NCBI RefSeq assembly: GCF_042432445.1
Contig: NZ_JBHLXE010000013.1
Location: 145,219 to 209,218 of the forward strand
DNA length: 64,000 nucleotides
Reading direction: 5' to 3'
DNA from: Thorsellia kenyensis
GTDB taxonomy: Bacteria; Pseudomonadota; Gammaproteobacteria; Enterobacterales; Thorselliaceae
Below the pieces are notes generated by a model that worked only from the letters and a program-made list of their open reading frames with translations, had not been told where the DNA came from and did not search any database. Made by a program: the position numbers and the translations under genes. This document shows positions 18,796 to 27,390 of this stretch, piece by piece (position 1 is the stretch's first letter; every line of letters starts with the position of its first letter).

Positions 18796-19185
18796 GGCTA
18801 GAAATAATAAAAACCATCCCATAATAAAGAAAGCCCCACCTATAGGCGTGATAATACCTAATATTTTAACGCCACTAAGCACTAGACCATATAAACTGCC
18901 ACAGAAAAAAATAATTCCAAGCGCAAATAGCACGCCTATTAACTGCAAATGACGTTCTATTAACTGAAGTTTATGCTGAATAGTTAGCGAAATTAGCCCG
19001 ATTAAAAACAGCCCTACGCCATGGAAAAATTGATACAAAACGGCAGTTTCCCAAATATCAAGAGTGCTATCGTCTACAATTGTCCTCAATCCATGGGCAC
19101 CGAATGCTCCTAAAAGGACAACCAAGCCCATATTAAGTGCAGCTATCATCATCCATCTTAACGCTCGTTTTTGCTTGATAAACAT
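18769..19185 (-). CDS. ygdD: DUF423 inner-membrane protein YgdD
   Basis: This 138-aa protein has four predicted transmembrane segments and the DUF423 hallmarks GAFGAHGLR near the N-terminus and YQFFHGVGLFLIGL in the middle, ending with ITPIGGAFFIMGW. The family's function is not known. It overlaps the convergent GNAT-like gene at its 3' end. Confidence 0.88.
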   Translation of the reverse strand: MFIKQKRALRWMMIAALNMGLVVLLGAFGAHGLRTIVDDSTLDIWETAVLYQFFHGVGLFLIGLISLTIQHKLQLIERHLQLIGVLFALGIIFFCGSLYGLVLSGVKILGIITPIGGAFFIMGWFLLFLALFRYYRNI

Positions 19186-19346
19186 AAAATCCTCTTATTG
19201 TACTGGTATAGTTTTTTATATCTTAGCCTAGGTTTATTTTAAACGATTAAATAGTTTCTAATAAGTGAATTCATAGACGTATGAAAAAAAACAAACCGGC
19301 ATAAAACCTCTTCATCACCCAACTGGTTCCAAGATAGATTTTATCC

Positions 19347-20813
19347 TTAACTGAGATCGGCTACAAATACGCCTAAAGCACATAACAATCGATCATTTTC
19401 AAAAATCATAGGTACAAGACGCCTTTGCCATGGAGGTACACCATAATAGTGCCAAAGTTGTTTGAGGGTTTGCCTATGAATTTTATTGGGTAATTTTATT
19501 TTTGTCGTATTAGCTAAGTTAAATTTTACCCTCAATACCTTAGTCTCTAACACATTAAGATACTTTATTAAGGATAAGCTTGCGTTTGGACAAGATTCAC
19601 TATTTAAACGAATAAAACACACAATCTCATTAAAACTTATAGGTTCTTGCTGCCAGGGCAAAATAATATTGGGATGATCTTTTGAAAGAACTAATTCGTC
19701 CTCCTCCCAGTGAGAAAGCGCTTGCTCTGTCAATAAATGGAATGCTTCAACCAGATAGAGTTTATCTTTATATCTTCTGATCTCTAATCGTGTGAGTTTG
19801 TCTTTCGCTAAACCTAATTCAACCAGCGCTGTGGAATCTTCTCGGCTAAGGACAACTTCATCCCAAATTCTCCGCAATTGTTCTCGTGAGATGGGCTGTA
19901 ATGTATATTGCTCACACCATTTTTTAATAATTGCTTGTCTTTTTTCAAAAGACCACTCTTTTAATGGAGAAATCAAGAGTGTTTTGTCAGCAAGAGAACT
20001 GACCGAGTATAAGATAGGTGAAAGCAATTCATCTAATAATTTCGCTTCCTGGTGGCATAACTGTGCACTCATTGCAACTGATTGGTTAAATCCAGGCCAA
20101 CGTTCATCTAACTGAGGAAGGATTTTTAAGCGCAAAAAATTTCTATCAAACCGTGTGTCTTCATTACTTTCATCTTCTATCCAAGTCAGCTTGCGGTCAA
20201 GAGCATAGTTTTCAAGTTCACGACGAGTAATATTGAGCAAAGGTCTTAATTGCCATTGCCCTGTATCTAATTGTTGACATGGGGCCATTGAGCTAAGACC
20301 CCTTATGCCACTTCCTCTTTTTAGTGCAAGTAAAAAAGTCTCCGCTTGATCATCTAGATGCTGTGCTGTGAGTAATAGTGTATTGTTGCCTAAATGTTTT
20401 TTAAATGCTGCATACCTAGCATCTCTTGCTGCAGCTTCAATTCCACTATTTTTAGGATTTACTGTCACTTTTTCCACAATAAACTTTACATCAAGTTCTG
20501 CACATAATCGACGGGAATGATCAGCCCAATCATCAGCGTTTTGACTCAAACCATGATGGACGTATAATGCTGTTATCTGTTTAATTAGAGGAAAAGAAAT
20601 AGCTTCTTTTTGCGGCCTATCTTTTGTCTGTAGCGCTTTAAAATGATGCAATAGATCCAAAAGAACAACCGAGTCTAGCCCACCACTTAATCCTAATAAT
20701 ATAGTGATTTCAAAGTTTTGCCCTTTTTGTTCAGCAGAATGATTCGAGAGATACTTTTGAAAACAGTCAAGTAGATGAGAATAAAAAGGGTGTGTAAAAA
20801 ATTCATTAGACAT
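19347..20813 (-). CDS. tilS: tRNA(Ile)-lysidine synthetase
   Basis: TilS puts lysine on C34 of the CAT-anticodon tRNA-Ile so that it reads AUA codons, an essential step. It has 488 aa, somewhat longer than E. coli (about 432). The PP-loop ATPase motif is SGGLDS at 43-48 in LLGLSGGLDSVVLLDLL. Further motifs are TAQHLDDQAETFLLALKRGSG, RPLLNITRRELENYA and DESNEDTRFDRNFLR. The C-terminal domain ends VPPWQRRLVPMIFENDRLLCALG. It lies after accA, as in E. coli, but with a terminator between them. Confidence 0.95.
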   Translation of the reverse strand: MSNEFFTHPFYSHLLDCFQKYLSNHSAEQKGQNFEITILLGLSGGLDSVVLLDLLHHFKALQTKDRPQKEAISFPLIKQITALYVHHGLSQNADDWADHSRRLCAELDVKFIVEKVTVNPKNSGIEAAARDARYAAFKKHLGNNTLLLTAQHLDDQAETFLLALKRGSGIRGLSSMAPCQQLDTGQWQLRPLLNITRRELENYALDRKLTWIEDESNEDTRFDRNFLRLKILPQLDERWPGFNQSVAMSAQLCHQEAKLLDELLSPILYSVSSLADKTLLISPLKEWSFEKRQAIIKKWCEQYTLQPISREQLRRIWDEVVLSREDSTALVELGLAKDKLTRLEIRRYKDKLYLVEAFHLLTEQALSHWEEDELVLSKDHPNIILPWQQEPISFNEIVCFIRLNSESCPNASLSLIKYLNVLETKVLRVKFNLANTTKIKLPNKIHRQTLKQLWHYYGVPPWQRRLVPMIFENDRLLCALGVFVADLS

Positions 20814-20840
20814 GATATGAGTGGCTATAATTTATGAGTT

Positions 20841-20883
20841 TAAAACACGATCTAAGAGTTATCCTCTTTAGATCGTGTTTTAT
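20841..20883 (-). terminator. Terminator between accA and tilS
   Basis: A long stem (TAAAACACGATCTAA against its complement, plus GAG/CTC with one bulged base) lies just after the accA stop. Its flank gives a short T-run on the minus strand. It should limit readthrough into tilS. Confidence 0.75.
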
Positions 20884-20888
20884 AGGGA

Positions 20889-21851
20889 TCAGCAGTATCC
20901 ATATCCCATTAGACGGGCATAACGTCTATCTAACAGCTCTTCGATTGATAAAGAAGAGAGAGCTTCTAAATTTTTTATAAGCTCCGCTCTTAAGTTAACA
21001 GCCATTTCAGGGACATTTCTGTGTGCGCCACCTAGGGGTTCTGCTATGATATTATCAATTAACTTGAGTTCTTTAAGGCGTTGTGCAGTAATGCCCATAG
21101 CATCAGCAGCAATAGGTGCTTTATCTGCACTTTTCCATAAAATAGACGCACAACCTTCAGGGCTTATCACCGAATAGGTACTGTACTGAAGCATATTCAC
21201 TGTATCACCTACACCAATAGCAAGAGCACCGCCAGAACCACCTTCGCCAATGACAGTACAAATAACCGGCACTTTTAAGCCTGCCATTTCACGTAAATTT
21301 CTTGCTATAGCCTCAGATTGACCTCGCTCTTCTGCACCTACTCCTGGATAAGCACCTGGAGTATCGATGAATGTAATGATTGGCATTTTGAAACGTTCAG
21401 CCATTTCCATTAATCTAAGAGCTTTACGATACCCTTCTGGAGCAGGCATTCCAAAATTACGCCTGATTTTTTCTTTAATTTCGCGTCCTTTTTGATGACC
21501 TATGATCATCACCGGTTTATCATCAAGACGTGCGATACCACCTACAATCGCTTTATCATCCGCATACGCTCTGTCACCAGCTAATTCATCAAAATCAGAA
21601 AATATTTGGCTTATATAATCTAACGTATAGGGTCTATTCGGATGACGTGCGAGCTGAGCAATTTGCCATGCACCTAAATCAGAAAAAATCTTACGCGTCA
21701 AGTCGTTACTTTTTTCACGCAAACGTTTTACATCCTCTTGCACATCGATATGAGAGGTTTTCGGATCCATTGAACTTAAAGAGTCAATTTTTGCCTCAAG
21801 TTCTGCAATAGGTTGTTCAAAATCTAAAAAATTCATTGACGCAGCGGCCAT
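20889..21851 (-). CDS. accA: Acetyl-CoA carboxylase carboxyltransferase, alpha subunit
   Basis: AccA works with AccD to move the carboxyl group from biotin to acetyl-CoA, giving malonyl-CoA. It has 320 aa (319 in E. coli). The opening MNFLDFEQPIAELEAKIDSL is family-typical. The carboxyltransferase core holds FGMPAPEGYRKALRLMEMA, FIDTPGAYPGVGAEERGQSE and the oxyanion glycines EGGSGGALAIGVGD. The first ATG gives five extra residues; the ATG at 21836 is an alternative start. accB and accC lie 10 kb away. Confidence 0.97.
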   Translation of the reverse strand: MAAASMNFLDFEQPIAELEAKIDSLSSMDPKTSHIDVQEDVKRLREKSNDLTRKIFSDLGAWQIAQLARHPNRPYTLDYISQIFSDFDELAGDRAYADDKAIVGGIARLDDKPVMIIGHQKGREIKEKIRRNFGMPAPEGYRKALRLMEMAERFKMPIITFIDTPGAYPGVGAEERGQSEAIARNLREMAGLKVPVICTVIGEGGSGGALAIGVGDTVNMLQYSTYSVISPEGCASILWKSADKAPIAADAMGITAQRLKELKLIDNIIAEPLGGAHRNVPEMAVNLRAELIKNLEALSSLSIEELLDRRYARLMGYGYC

Positions 21852-22220
21852 AGTCTATCTACCTAAAATGATGTTTAAAATATTAGTTATATATATAGAT
21901 GTATCGCTATTATATAGATTGAAGTTAAAATCTATCGAAACAAAACCAGCAAATACATCCAAAAAATTGGTAATAAATAAGTCTTATCGAGAGGTTCTTA
22001 TAGAACGCGTTAAATGTATCACAGCACGATTTTACTCATTAGTATTGAGAATTCTATTCATAAGGCGATTATTATACCATAACGCAAAATAGACGCTATT
22101 TCCATTTAATTTAGAATTAAATTTATTGATCCCACACTCAATTTTACACAAAAAAAGGCAATATGGATATGATTTAATGCACCAAAGAATCCTGCTAGTC
22201 AATTTATAATGCACTTTTAC

Positions 22221-23651
22221 TTATTTTCTTCTCCAAGTTGTACCTAAAGGTCCATCTTCTAATTCAATTCCCATTTCAATAAGCATGTCTCTTGCTTTGT
22301 CAGCGGCAGCCCAGTCTTTAGTTTCTCTTGCCAACTTTCTTTGTGCAATAAGTGACTCAATTAAAGATATTTCACTGTTGGGTTTTGCTGGGTCATTTGA
22401 TTTGAATGCCCCTGTTTTTTGCTGTAAAAACTGCTGTACTGGCAGGTTTAAAACACCGATGATCTGACCTAGTTCACGAAGAACTGCGGCCAGATCATCA
22501 GCAGAATTTCCTTCCTGATCATTGGTGTTATCTGCTTTAAGACGGTTAATTTCTCGGGCTAAGTCAAATAATACTGCATAAGCCTCTGGGGTATTAAAAT
22601 CATCATTCATGGCAGATTTGAAACGTTCAATATACGTTTTTCCACCACACGGCTTAACATTTTCGTCTGTACCTTTTAATGCCATATAAAGCCTTTCTAA
22701 AGCACTTCTAGCTTGAGATAAATTATCATGACTGAAATTGAGTTGACTACGATAATGTCCTGATAATAAAAAGTATCTGACTGTTTCACCATCATATTGG
22801 CTTAATACTTCTTCAATAGTAAAAAAATTATCGAGAGACTTAGACATTTTTTCACTGTCAATCATGAGCATTCCAGAATGCATCCAATAATTAACATAAG
22901 GGCCATCGTGAGCACAGCGTGACTGTGCTATTTCATTTTCATGATGAGGGAACATTAAATCAGAACCGCCTCCATGAATATCAAAATGCGTACCTAATTG
23001 TTTTGCATTCATCGCTGAACATTCTATATGCCAACCAGGCCTGCCCTCTCCCCAAGGAGATGCCCATGCGGGTTCACCTGGTTTCGCACTTTTCCATAGC
23101 ACAAAGTCCATGGGATTTCGTTTTGTTTCTTCTATGCCGACTCTTGCACCTGCTAATAGATTTTCTAGGTTTTGTCTAGAAAGCTGACCGTATTGTTCAA
23201 AACTTTCAACCGAGAACAGCACATCACCAGAACTGGCTATGTAAGCGTGTCCTCTATCAATCAATTTCTGGGTAATTTCAATTATCTCTTGAATATGTTC
23301 TGTCGCACGAGGTTCTTCATCAGCGGGTAAGATATTTAGCGAGCTAAAATCCTCATGCATTTTTTTGACCATTCGTGCGACTAGTGCTTGCCATGGTTCA
23401 TTATTTGCATTTGCTCTATTAATTATTTTATCATCAATGTCAGTGATATTACGTACATATTTTACTTGATATCCCAAATATCTTAGATAACGCACAACAG
23501 TATCAAATGTTGAAAAAGTGCGTCCATGACCAATATGACAAGCATCATAGACAGTGACCCCACAAACATAAATATCTACTTTTCCAGGAGTAATTGGAAC
23601 AAACGCTTTTTTTTCACGTGTTAACGTATTAAATATGTGCAGTTGTGACAT
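22221..23651 (-). CDS. cysS: Cysteinyl-tRNA synthetase
   Basis: This class I aminoacyl-tRNA synthetase has 476 aa. The ATP motifs are HIGH at 39-42 and KMSKS at 268-272. The zinc ligands that select cysteine are C30, C211, H236 and E240. It ends with the C-terminal tRNA-binding region. It is divergent from ppiB across 197 bp, the same arrangement as in E. coli. Confidence 0.98.
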   Translation of the reverse strand: MSQLHIFNTLTREKKAFVPITPGKVDIYVCGVTVYDACHIGHGRTFSTFDTVVRYLRYLGYQVKYVRNITDIDDKIINRANANNEPWQALVARMVKKMHEDFSSLNILPADEEPRATEHIQEIIEITQKLIDRGHAYIASSGDVLFSVESFEQYGQLSRQNLENLLAGARVGIEETKRNPMDFVLWKSAKPGEPAWASPWGEGRPGWHIECSAMNAKQLGTHFDIHGGGSDLMFPHHENEIAQSRCAHDGPYVNYWMHSGMLMIDSEKMSKSLDNFFTIEEVLSQYDGETVRYFLLSGHYRSQLNFSHDNLSQARSALERLYMALKGTDENVKPCGGKTYIERFKSAMNDDFNTPEAYAVLFDLAREINRLKADNTNDQEGNSADDLAAVLRELGQIIGVLNLPVQQFLQQKTGAFKSNDPAKPNSEISLIESLIAQRKLARETKDWAAADKARDMLIEMGIELEDGPLGTTWRRK

Positions 23652-23848
23652 GTTGGCGACCTATTTTTGCATTTTAATTGTGAGAGTAAGATGATTGTTA
23701 TAATAAATAAAAACAAAATATACCATAAAAGCATGTAAATCAAAAAACTCTCTCGTAAAAAGAATTTTAAAGATTAACGGATTTACAAATAAATGCTAAA
23801 CTAATGGAATATTTTTTTATTGTCCTAATTACTCCAAGGAAAACTAAT

Positions 23849-24337
23849 ATGATTACATTACATACCAATTTAGGTGATATAAAGATTCAAACGCATGAAG
23901 ATAAAGCTCCGATTACTGTTAAAAACTTCTTAAAATATTGTGAAGAAGGCTTTTATGATAACACTATTTTCCATCGTGTTATAAAAGGGTTTATGATTCA
24001 AGGTGGTGGCTTTACTGAAGATATGGATCAAAAAACCACAAAACCTTCTATTAAAAATGAGTCGAATAATGGGCTCAAAAATACTAAAGGAACGCTTGCG
24101 ATGGCAAGAACAAATGATCCTGACTCAGCCACATCGCAATTTTTTATTAATTTAGTTGATAATAGTTATTTAGATTACGTTTCAGACAGATCACCTGGTT
24201 ACTGCGTTTTTGCAGAAGTCATCGAAGGAATGGATGTGGTTGAGAAAATTAAAGACGTTAAAACTTCAAGGCATGGCATACATCAAGACGTTCCTGTTGA
24301 AGCCGTTGTCATTACCCATGTGACTATCACTGAATAG
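23849..24337 (+). CDS. ppiB: Peptidyl-prolyl cis-trans isomerase B (cyclophilin)
   Basis: This is a cytoplasmic cyclophilin of 162 aa. The active-site stretches are FHRVIKGFMIQGGGF and ATSQFFINLVDN, and the fold ends VVITHVTITE. The reading frame is open 45 bases further upstream, but the ATG taken here has AAGGA eight bases before it and gives the family opening MITLHTNLGDIKI. It heads ppiB-lpxH-purE-purK. Confidence 0.97.
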   Translation: MITLHTNLGDIKIQTHEDKAPITVKNFLKYCEEGFYDNTIFHRVIKGFMIQGGGFTEDMDQKTTKPSIKNESNNGLKNTKGTLAMARTNDPDSATSQFFINLVDNSYLDYVSDRSPGYCVFAEVIEGMDVVEKIKDVKTSRHGIHQDVPVEAVVITHVTITE

Positions 24338-24359
24338 GCTTATTTAATAGGCATTTAAT

Positions 24360-25160
24360 GTGCGTAAATCTCTTTTTATCATTGCAGACATCCATTTAAT
24401 GGAATCAAATGCCAACATAACTGAGGGTTTTTTACTTTTTTTAGCAAAAGTAAAAAAAGAAGGCTCAGCTTTGTATATTCTTGGGGATTTATTTGATGCT
24501 TGGCTAGGTGATGACATGCTGAGTGATTATCAAAAAGAAATTGCTGAGCAACTTTTAGAATTAAGTCAAATCATTCCTTGTTATTTTATCGCAGGTAATC
24601 GTGATTTTTTATTGGGCGAAGACTTCGCAAAAAAAGCAGGTTTCAAACGCATAAAAAAAGAGAGTATCTTGCTCGCCTATAATCATAAGAAATATGTTTT
24701 GATGCATGGAGATACCCTCTGTACCGATGATATTCCATATCAAAAGTATAGAAAATGTGTCAATAATCCTCTGGTTCAATTATTCTATAGGCATTTGCCT
24801 AAATACGTTAAATATCGACTTGCTAAACATTTAAGAGAACGAAGCAAAGCAACGAATCAGAAAAAATCTCAAGCCATTATGGATGTTAATCAACAAGCCG
24901 TTGAACTGCTTGCAGAAAAAGACAAAATAGATTATCTAATACATGGGCATACCCATAGACCAAATTTGCATAAAATTTCACTTCCAACTAATCATTTAGC
25001 CTATCGGATGGTCTTAGGTGATTGGGAGCAAAAAGGATGGTATATCCAAATTGATGAAATTCCACAATTAATACAATTTACTTGGGGGAATAAAACTATA
25101 ACCCCGTTAAAAGTTCTTAGTGAAGCCACTCTATTTCCTGACTTCATCAAAAGAGAATAA
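24360..25160 (+). CDS. lpxH: UDP-2,3-diacylglucosamine diphosphatase (GTG start)
   Basis: LpxH hydrolyses UDP-2,3-diacylglucosamine to lipid X in lipid A synthesis, at the inner face of the membrane. It has 266 aa, slightly longer than E. coli. The calcineurin-like metal motifs are all present: D10-x-H12, GDLFD (42-46), GNRD (79-82), HGD (116-118) and HGHTH (195-199). The start is GTG. An ATG two bases earlier is out of frame and should not be taken. It lies 22 bp after ppiB. Confidence 0.95.
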   Translation: MRKSLFIIADIHLMESNANITEGFLLFLAKVKKEGSALYILGDLFDAWLGDDMLSDYQKEIAEQLLELSQIIPCYFIAGNRDFLLGEDFAKKAGFKRIKKESILLAYNHKKYVLMHGDTLCTDDIPYQKYRKCVNNPLVQLFYRHLPKYVKYRLAKHLRERSKATNQKKSQAIMDVNQQAVELLAEKDKIDYLIHGHTHRPNLHKISLPTNHLAYRMVLGDWEQKGWYIQIDEIPQLIQFTWGNKTITPLKVLSEATLFPDFIKRE

Positions 25161-25253
25161 CAATAGCATATAATTACTTTAACGAGACTTCATTTAATGG
25201 GTATAATAAGCAAAATATATTTTCCGCTGACCATTAACACATAAGGATGCCAA

Positions 25254-25757
25254 ATGTCTTCAAATTTTTCTGCCAAAATTGCCATCGTCATGGGTTCAAA
25301 AAGTGACTGGGCAACGATGAAACATGCTGCTGATCTGTTAGATGAGCTTAACCTTAGTTACCATGTAGAAATAGTTTCCGCGCATAGAACACCAGATAAA
25401 CTGTTTTCTTTTGCTTCAACTGCCAAAGAAACAGGGTTTGAAGTGATTATTGCTGGAGCAGGAGGCGCCGCTCACCTGCCAGGTATGATCGCAGCAAAAA
25501 CACTTATCCCAGTGTTAGGTGTGCCTGTTCAAAGTGCGGCACTGAGCGGTATAGATAGCTTATATTCAATTGTACAAATGCCTAAAGGGGTTCCTGTAGG
25601 CACTTTAGCCATAGGTAAAGCAGGTGCTGCAAATGCCGCACTTCTTGCAGCACAAATTCTAGCAACTAATGATAATGATTTATTCAAAAGATTACATCAA
25701 TGGCGTGAGCAACAAACTGAAATGGTACTTAATCATCCTGATCCTAGAGAGGAGTAA
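25254..25757 (+). CDS. purE: N5-carboxyaminoimidazole ribonucleotide mutase
   Basis: PurE isomerises N5-CAIR, the PurK product, to CAIR in purine synthesis. It has 167 aa. The opening IAIVMGSKSDWATM is the substrate phosphate site, SAHRTPD carries the catalytic histidine, and AGAGGAAHLPGM and GVPVQSAALSGIDSLYSIVQMP follow. purK starts three bases after its stop, so they are translationally linked. I see no PurR-like palindrome upstream. Confidence 0.97.
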   Translation: MSSNFSAKIAIVMGSKSDWATMKHAADLLDELNLSYHVEIVSAHRTPDKLFSFASTAKETGFEVIIAGAGGAAHLPGMIAAKTLIPVLGVPVQSAALSGIDSLYSIVQMPKGVPVGTLAIGKAGAANAALLAAQILATNDNDLFKRLHQWREQQTEMVLNHPDPREE

Positions 25758-25760
25758 TTC

Positions 25761-26942
25761 ATGGTAAGTTCATCTCTTTTTACTCAAAATCAACCTATCC
25801 AAAATGTTTACGTGCTAGGTGATGGCCAACTCGCAAGAATGCTAAGGCAAGCTGCAGAGCCTTTAGGTGTTAAAGTTAAAGCCATCGGTTTAGAGTCTAA
25901 ACTTTCAATTGATTCATTAAAACAAGAGTTAACTCAACCCACCTCAATTACAGCAGAAATAGAGAGATGGCCTGCGACACCTATTACTGATTTTTTATCT
26001 TCACAACCCTGTTTCGTTAATCAAACCGTTTTTGCCCAATTAGCAGATCGCTATACCCAAAAAAAATTAATTGATCGATTAAATCTGAATACCGCACCAT
26101 GGCAGTTACTCCCTGAAGAAGACAAATGGCAAGATTTATTTAACAATTTAGATAAAAACATTGTCATCAAAACAAGGACCGGTGGGTACGATGGACGTGG
26201 TCAATGGCGAGTCAATAAAGACAACATCAACGAGTCACTTCCTAAAGAACTTGTTGGTGAAGCAATTGCTGAAGCGATGATCCCTTTTAACTATGAAATT
26301 TCACTAGTTGGCGCCAGAAATTATGAGGGTGAAAAAGTTTTTTACCCTATAACTCATAATTACCATCAAGAGGGTATTTTAAGAGCCAGCGTGGCATTTT
26401 CGGTTAACTCAGAGCACCAAGAGACTAAGATAGCATCTGAACATCCTTATAAAAAGAATCTTTTAAAACTGCAAGAGATGGCAGAAAACATGTTAGGTTC
26501 TTTATTAGATGACTTACAATATGTTGGTGTTCTCGCTATGGAATGTTTTGTAGTTAATTCTGATGACGGTCCTAGGCTGCTTATCAATGAGTTAGCACCT
26601 CGAGTACATAATAGTGGACACTGGACACAAAATGGTGCGTCAATTAGCCAGTTCGAACTACACATAAGAGCGATTTGTGGTTTACCTTTACTAAAACCAA
26701 TTATTTACAATACATCTGTCATGATAAATATTATTGGAACCCCGATTAACTATGCCTGGCTTAATCACAGTCTTATTAATTTGCATTGGTATGATAAAGA
26801 GCCAAGGATTGGAAGAAAATTGGGTCACTTAAATATATCGTCCACAGATAAATGTTTAATAAATGAAGCATTAGATGCTTTATTCTTAAACTTGCCTGAT
26901 GAGTATAGTGATTCTATAGAATGGGTCAAAAATACCTTGTAA
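25761..26942 (+). CDS. purK: N5-carboxyaminoimidazole ribonucleotide synthetase
   Basis: PurK is an ATP-grasp enzyme that makes N5-CAIR from aminoimidazole ribonucleotide, ATP and bicarbonate. It has 393 aa against about 355 in E. coli. Seen are VLGDGQLARMLRQAAEPLG near the N-terminus, the ATP-grasp stretch VIKTRTGGYDGRGQW, and the metal-binding LLINELAPRVHNSGHWTQ. Its GAGGAG ribosome site lies at the end of purE. Confidence 0.96.
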   Translation: MVSSSLFTQNQPIQNVYVLGDGQLARMLRQAAEPLGVKVKAIGLESKLSIDSLKQELTQPTSITAEIERWPATPITDFLSSQPCFVNQTVFAQLADRYTQKKLIDRLNLNTAPWQLLPEEDKWQDLFNNLDKNIVIKTRTGGYDGRGQWRVNKDNINESLPKELVGEAIAEAMIPFNYEISLVGARNYEGEKVFYPITHNYHQEGILRASVAFSVNSEHQETKIASEHPYKKNLLKLQEMAENMLGSLLDDLQYVGVLAMECFVVNSDDGPRLLINELAPRVHNSGHWTQNGASISQFELHIRAICGLPLLKPIIYNTSVMINIIGTPINYAWLNHSLINLHWYDKEPRIGRKLGHLNISSTDKCLINEALDALFLNLPDEYSDSIEWVKNTL

Positions 26943-27340
26943 CTTTTTTATAAAATGTGCTTTCAATAATGATTGGGGCACATCCCTTTACTTTTATACG
27001 TTCTCAAACTTTAGTTCTGCTAAATAAAAAAGTCTTTTCGCATTCATTATAAAAAGTACACAAAAAGCAGTCCGATTTTATGATCTCTTTGTATATGGAT
27101 TGATTTTTGCAAAGAGAAATCTGAAATTCAGTCTCTATTCGTCAATTCAAACATCTGTTTTTGAAGAGATAATTCAAAGATGAGCGCTATATATAATTGA
27201 AGTGTTTTCTATTTTTTATTTTCTGGCTATAAATTTGTTTACGATCACTGAAATTCCTTTAAAATTTGATTTTGGCAGTTTAGAGACTCCTTTAAGAATT
27301 TACTTACGGCGCATTCTCATCAGCTTTATGATAAAGAACT

Positions 27341-27377
27341 ACCTAAAACTCCGTTCTATAGAACTAGAGTTTTAGGT
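27341..27377. terminator. Nested hairpin at the 3' ends of purK and the Ig-repeat gene
   Basis: An 11-bp perfect stem (ACCTAAAACTC / GAGTTTTAGGT) encloses a 12-bp palindrome (GTTCTATAGAAC). It lies 14 bp after the minus-strand Ig-repeat gene, between convergent genes. T-runs are short, so termination is probable but not certain. The rest of 26943-27390 shows no gene. Confidence 0.55.
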
Positions 27378-27390
27378 AAATGCTAAATAA

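Noticed and set aside
21868..22092. 74-codon plus-strand ORF between accA and cysS
   Set aside because: Lies in the AT-rich gap upstream of accA and beyond the 3' end of cysS, with low-complexity content and no domain.
24358..24372. ATG two bases before the lpxH start
   Set aside because: It is out of frame; the GTG gives the intact LpxH N-terminus with the D-x-H metal motif.
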